Below are positions 58,727 through 64,000 of a stretch of 64,000 bases of DNA, piece after piece. Under the pieces are notes generated by a model. The model saw only the letters and a program-made list of their open reading frames with translations, did no database searches and was not told where the DNA came from. This DNA comes from a bacterium SCSIO 12696 (GTDB lineage Bacteria; Pseudomonadota; Gammaproteobacteria; Pseudomonadales; Porticoccaceae): NCBI GenBank assembly GCA_024397955.1, contig CP073744.1, positions 2,046,001 to 2,110,000 on the forward strand, given 5' to 3'. The position numbers were made by a program, and so were the translations under genes. Position 1 is the first letter of the stretch. The number at the start of each line of letters is the position of its first letter.

Positions 58727-59716
58727 ATGAAAGCCATGATCATCAACGCCTACGGCGACAGCGATGTGTTTGAAGCCGCCGATATCGAAAAGCCCGCGGT
58801 AAAACCCGGCCATATTCTGGTTAAAGTCGCCGCCACCAGTGTCAATACCGTGGATACCATGATTCGTTCCATGGGCGAAGAGCTCCCGTTGTCACCGCCA
58901 TTGCCCGCCGTACTGGGTATGGATTTCGCGGGGACGGTGGTTGAGGTGGCGGATGACGCTACCGGGTTCAGTGTGGGCGACGAAGTCTACGGTTGTGCGG
59001 GAGGCCTGGCCGACCTGCAAGGGTCTTTGGCGGAATATATGTTGGCGGATGCCAAACTGGTTGCCCACAAACCCAAATCACTGTCCATGCGCGAAGCGGC
59101 GGCATTGCCACTGGTAGGTATTACCGCCTACGAAGGTTTGGTGCGCGCTGGTGTTGGCCAGGGCCAGAAAGTGTTGGTTCACGGTGGCGCTGGCGGTGTT
59201 GGCCATGTGGCGGTGCAACTGGCCAGGCACATGGGAGCAGAGGTGTACGCCACCATCGGCCGCGACGAGCACGTAGCGTTGGTTGAACAGTTAGGGGCTA
59301 CGCCCATTAACTATCGCACGGTAACCGTGGCGGATTACGTCAATGAACATACCGCGGGTGCGGGCTTTGATGTGGTGTTTGACTCTGTGGGCGGCGCCAA
59401 CATTGTGAATTCTTTTGAAGCGGCGGCTTTAAATGGCCAGGTGGCCACCACCGTATCCATGTTGGAATTGGATCTGACACTCGCGCACTTTAAAGGCTTG
59501 TCGTTGCATGTGGTGTTTATGCTTATCCCTATGTTGCATGATTTTAAACGGGAACAACACAGTTCGATTTTGGCCGATATTGCAAACATTGCCGATGCGG
59601 ATCACCTAACGGCAATTGTTGATAAGCCGGAATTCGGATTGGATGAAATTGGCAAAGCCCATGACCGGCTGGCCAGTGGTCAGGCGACTGGGAAGGTGGT
59701 TGTGTCTGTTAAATAA
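58727..59716 (+). CDS. Quinone oxidoreductase-like zinc-type alcohol dehydrogenase (MDR family)
   Basis: 329 residues from ATG 58727 (MKAMIINAYGDSDVFEAADI), preceded by GGAGAGAG. GMDFAGTVVEVADDATGFSV and the NADP-binding VHGGAGGVGHVAVQLARHMG mark the medium-chain dehydrogenase/quinone reductase branch; the structural-zinc cysteines are absent. It probably reduces quinones or enones under control of the divergent LysR regulator. Confidence 0.9.
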   Translation: MKAMIINAYGDSDVFEAADIEKPAVKPGHILVKVAATSVNTVDTMIRSMGEELPLSPPLPAVLGMDFAGTVVEVADDATGFSVGDEVYGCAGGLADLQGSLAEYMLADAKLVAHKPKSLSMREAAALPLVGITAYEGLVRAGVGQGQKVLVHGGAGGVGHVAVQLARHMGAEVYATIGRDEHVALVEQLGATPINYRTVTVADYVNEHTAGAGFDVVFDSVGGANIVNSFEAAALNGQVATTVSMLELDLTLAHFKGLSLHVVFMLIPMLHDFKREQHSSILADIANIADADHLTAIVDKPEFGLDEIGKAHDRLASGQATGKVVVSVK

Positions 59717-59724
59717 AAGTAGTC

Positions 59725-59824
59725 CGTCATTGCGAGAAGCCTTTCCTGTAAGGAAAGGCGACGCGGCAATCTCAAGAATTTGGCACGTTGTAGAATGAGA
59801 TCGCCGCGCTTCGCTCGCGATGAC
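59725..59824. repeat. Dispersed palindromic repeat, copy 6 (with internal hairpin)
   Basis: Starts CGTCATTGCGAGAAG and ends CTTCGCTCGCGATGAC, with GACGCGGCAATCTC and GAGATCGCCGCG inside. Unlike the other copies, its left arm holds an extra hairpin CCTTTCC / GGAAAGG with a TGTA loop. Confidence 0.9.
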
Positions 59825-59848
59825 AGCTCTGTGATTGGCGTAATATTT

Positions 59849-60682
59849 TCAAACTTGCCCGGATTTAATATGCAAATCCCGCTGTGGGTAAGGAATGGAA
59901 ATACCTTCCCGGTCAAACGCCAGTTTTACATTTTCCATCGTGCCAAAGTGCACATCCCAAAAATGCTCTGACTTGCACCAGGGGCGCACCAGAATATTGA
60001 TAGAACTGTCGGCATGGGCGCTGACAAAAATATCCGGGGCCGGTTCTTTTAATACATTTTCGTCCGCTGCCAGCACATCGGCGATCACTTGTTTGGCTTT
60101 GCCAATATCGTCTTCGTAGCTGATGCCGTAGGTCATATCCACCCGGCGAGTGGGCTCGGCAAAAATGTTTTTCAGACAACCGTTGGATAAGTTGCCGTTG
60201 GGAATCACAATTTTTTCGTTGTCGCGGGTCAGCAGAATGGTGTTAAAAATCTGAATTTCCTGCACCACACCGCGGTAGCCCTGTGCTTCAATTTCATCCC
60301 CTGCTTTGAAAGGTTTGAAAAACAGAATCAGCACCCCACCGGCAAAGTTGGCCAGGCTGCCCTGCAACGCTAACCCCACCGCCAAACCTGCGGCACCCAT
60401 AATGGCAATCAGCGACGCGGTTTCCACGCCAATGGTGGTGGCGAAAATCACCAGCACGATCATCTTTAAAATAATACCGACAATGCTCCGCAGGAACTTC
60501 ACCAGAGTGGGTTCGGCATTGGTGCGTATCAAAGTGCGATGCATTAACTTAACCACCCGGTTGCTCAGCCACCAACCAATAACCAGTACCAGTAAGGCCA
60601 GCAGCAATTTGGGGCCGTGGGTCATGGCCAGCTCAACCGCTTTGTCGATGTATTCTTGTTGGTTTTCCATCAAGCTTTCCAT
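59849..60682 (-). CDS. Small-conductance mechanosensitive channel (MscS family)
   Basis: 277 residues from ATG 60682 (MESLMENQQEYIDKAVELAM), which follows GGAGGAAC; a longer frame to 60850 enters a repeat and is rejected. Three membrane segments, the pore helix GAAGLAVGLALQGSLANFAG and the beta domain with FFKPFKAGDEIEAQGYRG are typical of E. coli-like MscS (286 residues). It opens on hypo-osmotic shock. Confidence 0.95.
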   Translation of the reverse strand: MESLMENQQEYIDKAVELAMTHGPKLLLALLVLVIGWWLSNRVVKLMHRTLIRTNAEPTLVKFLRSIVGIILKMIVLVIFATTIGVETASLIAIMGAAGLAVGLALQGSLANFAGGVLILFFKPFKAGDEIEAQGYRGVVQEIQIFNTILLTRDNEKIVIPNGNLSNGCLKNIFAEPTRRVDMTYGISYEDDIGKAKQVIADVLAADENVLKEPAPDIFVSAHADSSINILVRPWCKSEHFWDVHFGTMENVKLAFDREGISIPYPQRDLHIKSGQV

Positions 60683-60772
60683 AGTTCCTCCAGAGTTAAA
60701 GTCGATTGCATTGTGTTGGATATAGTCTGTCTTTAGTATGGTTGCCACAGATTTTTTACATTCAAGTCCTAC

Positions 60773-60912
60773 GGGCACCCCTAAAAATGCACTATTTCCC
60801 CGATAGCTGCGTTGGCGTCGTACTCGCCTCCTCATGTATGCCTTATACACTGCGGGTCTGCGTGCGCCGCCGCCTTGCTATCGCAAAAATATCACTATTT
60901 TTAGACGTACCC
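60773..60912. mobile_element. MITE-like palindromic element
   Basis: Ends GGGCACCCCTAAAAATGC and, inverted, GGGTACGTCTAAAAATAG form terminal inverted repeats; inside them GATAGC and GCTATC continue the symmetry around a 90-bp middle with CGTACTCGCCTCCTCATGTA. It has no coding capacity and sits in the promoter region shared by the mscS-like and NYN genes. Similar elements are familiar from marine Gammaproteobacteria. Confidence 0.65.
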
Positions 60913-60932
60913 TTACATTAAAGAGAAGCAGC

Positions 60933-61403
60933 ATGACCGAAGTCGCTATTTTTGTCGACGTGCAAAATATCTACTACACCACTCGCGAGGGTCACGGGCG
61001 CCGTTTTGATTACAATCGTTTTTGGGCTCAGGCGACCGAGGGTCGCGAGGTCGTTGCGGCCTACGCCTACGCCATTGATCGCGGCGACGAAAAACAGCGC
61101 CAGTTCCAGAATATCCTCCGCGCTATCGGCTTTGAGGTAAAGCTAAAACCGTTTATTCAGCGCAGCGATGGTTCTGCCAAAGGGGATTGGGACGTAGGCA
61201 TTGCCATTGACGTGATGGATCACTTGGCAACAGCCGATGTAATCGTGCTGGCCTCCGGCGACGGCGATTTTGATTTGCTGCTGCAGCGTGCTGAGGAACA
61301 GGGCACTGCTACAGAGGTCTACGGTGTACCGGCGCTAACCGCTGCATCGTTGATTAACAGCGCCGGTGAATTCATTCCTATCCAGGGCGAGCTGTTGTTG
61401 TGA
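60933..61403 (+). CDS. NYN-domain (LabA/PIN-like) putative ribonuclease
   Basis: 156 residues from ATG 60933 (MTEVAIFVDVQNIYYTTRE). The PIN-like acidic residues are in FVDVQNIYY, GDWDVGIAIDVMDH and LASGDGDFDLLL, matching the NYN/LabA family. Such proteins often cleave RNA. The stop overlaps the YdbH-like start in a GTGA junction, so the two are translated together. Confidence 0.9.
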   Translation: MTEVAIFVDVQNIYYTTREGHGRRFDYNRFWAQATEGREVVAAYAYAIDRGDEKQRQFQNILRAIGFEVKLKPFIQRSDGSAKGDWDVGIAIDVMDHLATADVIVLASGDGDFDLLLQRAEEQGTATEVYGVPALTAASLINSAGEFIPIQGELLL

Positions 61404-63952
61404 ACTTGGTAAAAAAGGGCTCGGTAAAAAAGTGGGTTGTGCGAAGCCTGATTGTTATCGGCACGGTTGTTTTTGTGCTGGCAGGTCTTTTTGTGTTTCG
61501 CCAACCGGTTGCCACTTTTACCCTTGAACGATTGCTGGCCGATACCACAGTCACGCTCGAGCAGCTGGACGGTCTGGATATTGGCTGGAGCCAGATACAG
61601 ATTAAACAGTTGGCGTTGCGCACAGACAGCTTTCAGCAGCCGATTCGCATACGCGGCCTGAAGGTGGGCTTTTCAGCGTTTGATGGCAAGCTGAAAGATA
61701 TCGCTATTGATCGCCTTTTTATTCCCGCTTACCAGCAAAAACAAACCTCGCCTGAGGAAACATCACCACTGCCCGGCTTGGGTGAGTCCATCCGCCAGTT
61801 GCACGAGTTGCCTGTGCAATCGCTGCGAATTCACCAGGTCAGTGGGTTGCCGCAGGGCGAGCTGGAGGATGTGCACTGGCAGCACAAGCCTGGTCAGCAA
61901 TTATTGCACCTCGAGTACAAAGACTTGCTGCTGGCACTGGATCTGACAACTACGGTAGAACCCTCGGTGCAGATGCTGGTGGAGGCAAAGCTGCGCAGGG
62001 AAAAACAGGATGTGCTGGCGTTACAGATTGCATTGACCCAGCAAGAAGACAATTACCTGGGTAAGCTGGTTCTGGAATCATCTTTTCAAAATTGGGCGGC
62101 TGAGTTGGCGTTATTGCAACAGCAGATTCCCAGCTTGGCCGCAATCAGCGATGTTCACGGCCAGTTGAATTTATTGCTGCAAACGGAGCTGACCGACAAC
62201 CTCGACCAGCTTTTTCAGCAAGCGCTTTCGGTAACAGTTATTCCCGATATGGATAGCACGGCGCAGTATGCGGATGCCGCATTACCCAAGTCGCCACTAC
62301 AAATGGCTCTCAAACTGGATCAACCGATAGCGCTAAACATCAAAAATCAGGAAGCGGCTAACCTTAGCCTGGCGTCTCTCAAAATATCGCTGTCTGATAT
62401 GAACGATCAGCTGACTGCCAACCTGGATTTGTCCGCCATAAATTGCCAATGGCAATCCACCTTAACCTGCAATATGGCTTTGAGCGCTGCGCTGCAGGCA
62501 ACGGCACTGTCGGTGCAAGATGTTCAAGTGCAGTCTGTTGAAGCCAACACCAGAGGCACGTTGATGGTTACCGATCAACAAGTAGTTGCGGTATTAAATG
62601 CCGGTCAGTTACTGCGAATGGAAAAACTTCAGCAGGAAGAAATTACTCTGCAAGAACTGGCCTTGAATAGCCCCAAGCCAATACAAATCACCTTGGACAG
62701 ATCGAGTAACGAGATTGCCCTGATAGCAGATACGTTGCTGGCAAAAGTTAAAGATGCCCAGTTGCCACAAGCTGAGTTAAGTACCGAACTGGTATTTAAC
62801 AAGCTTCGCTTAAAACAAACGGATCAACTGGCTTTGCAAACCGCGGTGTCGGCCATGCCCATTAATGTGCGAATCCCCGAACAGCCTCTGCCGGATTTTG
62901 GTTTTGTGGGTGACCTCAGCTTACAAGATGAAACATTGGCAATCTCCGGCTCCCTGAGCAGCGATTTGGCAAAACCGCTGGTGGAGGTTAAAGGTGAACA
63001 CCGTATCGACGAACAAGATGGAAACCTTCGCCTGCGTTCGGCAACCGTACCCTTTGACCAAGCCGCCAATAGCCTGTCAAAGCACTTTAGCAACTGGCCC
63101 TGGAAGTTCGATATTGTGAGTGGCCAGTGGCTGATGAATTCAACCCTGGCCTGGCAACAACAAGGGGATGAGTTTGCGGTTAGTGGCCAATTTTCTCAGA
63201 CACTGGAGCAGCTGGCGGGCAACTACCAGGATATCGCCTTTAGCGGATTGCAAAGCACGCTGGATACTCAGATTAAAAGTATCGACAGCCTGGTGAGCGC
63301 GGCACCAGCGACCCTGACTATTAAGGCGATGGATATGGGGTTGCCGGTATCCGATATTCAAGTGCGGGCCTCTTTTGATAGCAGTGCACCGCAATTACAT
63401 CTGCATCAATTTGATGCCCGGTTACTGGGTGGCACCGTGTCCGCTGAAGATATTGTCTACCGGCCCGGCGAACAGGAAACCCCGGCCCCTGTGACCATAG
63501 CCAATATCGATTTGGGGGAGCTGGTGCGTTTAACCTCCAGCAAGGAGATTTCCGTCACCGGCAAACTCAGTGGCGAGTTGCCTTTGGTGATTGGCCCCGA
63601 CGGCCCCTATATGGCGAAGGGGCTGCTGGGGGCGCTGGAGCCCGGTGGGGTTCTCAAGTATCAACCGGATGCCGCCACCCAGCAGGCAATCGCGGAAAAC
63701 CCCGCCACCCAGTTCGCTTATCAGGTGCTCGGCAACTACCACTACTCGACGCTGGATGCCGAGGTGAGCTATCAGCCCGACGGCCAGTTGGTGCTCAGCA
63801 ACCGCATGTACGGTATTAACCCGGATTTAAATAACGGCCAGCCCATAAAACTTAACCCGAAAATAGAAATCAATGTATTGGATACCCTGAAAAGCCTGAG
63901 GATTGGCCGTGCGGTGGAAGATTTTTTTGAACAGCAGCTGGAAAATCCCTGA
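61400..63952 (+). CDS. YdbH-like AsmA-superfamily envelope protein
   Basis: 850 residues from GTG 61400 (E. coli YdbH 879). One N-terminal membrane anchor (SLIVIGTVVFVLAGLFVF) is followed by a long repetitive beta-rich periplasmic region. The C-terminal signature GELPLVIGPDGPYMAKGLLG, then GALEPGGVLKYQPDAATQQA and the LGNYHYSTLDAEVSY segment is that of YdbH, which with YhdP and TamB is required for phospholipid delivery to the outer membrane. ynbE and ydbL, its usual partners, would lie just beyond the window. Confidence 0.85.
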   Translation: MNLVKKGSVKKWVVRSLIVIGTVVFVLAGLFVFRQPVATFTLERLLADTTVTLEQLDGLDIGWSQIQIKQLALRTDSFQQPIRIRGLKVGFSAFDGKLKDIAIDRLFIPAYQQKQTSPEETSPLPGLGESIRQLHELPVQSLRIHQVSGLPQGELEDVHWQHKPGQQLLHLEYKDLLLALDLTTTVEPSVQMLVEAKLRREKQDVLALQIALTQQEDNYLGKLVLESSFQNWAAELALLQQQIPSLAAISDVHGQLNLLLQTELTDNLDQLFQQALSVTVIPDMDSTAQYADAALPKSPLQMALKLDQPIALNIKNQEAANLSLASLKISLSDMNDQLTANLDLSAINCQWQSTLTCNMALSAALQATALSVQDVQVQSVEANTRGTLMVTDQQVVAVLNAGQLLRMEKLQQEEITLQELALNSPKPIQITLDRSSNEIALIADTLLAKVKDAQLPQAELSTELVFNKLRLKQTDQLALQTAVSAMPINVRIPEQPLPDFGFVGDLSLQDETLAISGSLSSDLAKPLVEVKGEHRIDEQDGNLRLRSATVPFDQAANSLSKHFSNWPWKFDIVSGQWLMNSTLAWQQQGDEFAVSGQFSQTLEQLAGNYQDIAFSGLQSTLDTQIKSIDSLVSAAPATLTIKAMDMGLPVSDIQVRASFDSSAPQLHLHQFDARLLGGTVSAEDIVYRPGEQETPAPVTIANIDLGELVRLTSSKEISVTGKLSGELPLVIGPDGPYMAKGLLGALEPGGVLKYQPDAATQQAIAENPATQFAYQVLGNYHYSTLDAEVSYQPDGQLVLSNRMYGINPDLNNGQPIKLNPKIEINVLDTLKSLRIGRAVEDFFEQQLENP

Positions 63953-64000
63953 TCTCCTGTTCAGCTGGTGTTAATCTTCAGTGCAGTACCATTGAAAGTG

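Noticed and set aside
60683-60850. 56-residue N-terminal extension of the MscS channel
   Set aside because: The extension enters the MITE-like element and lacks a ribosome site, whereas the ATG at 60682 has a strong one and gives the family length.

Overview
The window is the replication-origin segment of a gammaproteobacterial chromosome plus about 35 kb of ordinary and accessory genes to its right. Gene order (atpIBEFHAGDC, parAB, rsmG, mnmG, then rpmH, rnpA, yidD, yidC, mnmE, dnaA, dnaN, recF, gyrB), a Pseudomonas-type parS sequence, and glyQ/glyS, DUF2959 and YdbH homologues all fit Gammaproteobacteria. A marine Cellvibrionales-like lineage is my best guess, at low confidence. No rRNA, tRNA, CRISPR array or transposase was found.

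Layout. 1-852: 5' part of a membrane GGDEF protein (minus). 1.1-2.5 kb: NylB/class-C-like serine hydrolase. 2.5-17.6 kb: a long co-directional minus-strand block: glmS, glmU, the nine-gene F1Fo ATP synthase operon, parA-parB, rsmG, mnmG. 17.64-18.0 kb: AT-rich DNA with four DnaA boxes, the likely oriC, exactly where coding strand switches. 18.2-29.0 kb: plus-strand rpmH to gyrB, with two perfect parS palindromes inside recF. 29-33 kb: small conserved and hypothetical genes. 32.9-36.6 kb: phage-shock module pspF / pspABC plus a DUF4097 protein under a sigma-54 promoter. 36.6-49.9 kb: transporter, small Arg-rich proteins, plsC, glySQ, LpxL-like acyltransferase, DUF2959 lipoprotein, M14 peptidase, metallo-beta-lactamase-fold enzyme, and a DUF2269 / DCC-DUF4166 / saccharopine-dehydrogenase-like operon.

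50.0-53.0 kb is the most interesting part: an AT-rich, apparently acquired two-gene operon encoding a SMEK-domain protein with an APAZ-like C-terminal half, overlapping a catalytically dead short prokaryotic Argonaute (MID-PIWI). By analogy with SPARTA, SPARSA and SPARDA this looks like a short-pAgo defence system with a SMEK effector, a combination I do not recall as characterised. It is followed by a structured leader (promoter, 11-codon ORF, three hairpins, terminator) ahead of an rtcB RNA ligase gene and an unrecognised 311-residue protein. 55.7-57.7 kb: a small basic protein gene whose 3' end is repeated (53 of 55 bp) on the far side of an AT-rich beta-helix protein gene, suggesting an insertion or duplication. 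The window closes with a LysR/oxidoreductase divergent pair, an MscS channel, a NYN-domain protein and a YdbH-like AsmA-family protein.

A dispersed palindromic repeat (arm CGTCATTGCGAG, counter-arm CTCGCAATGACG) occurs six times between genes, and a different MITE-like palindrome occurs once at 60.8 kb.
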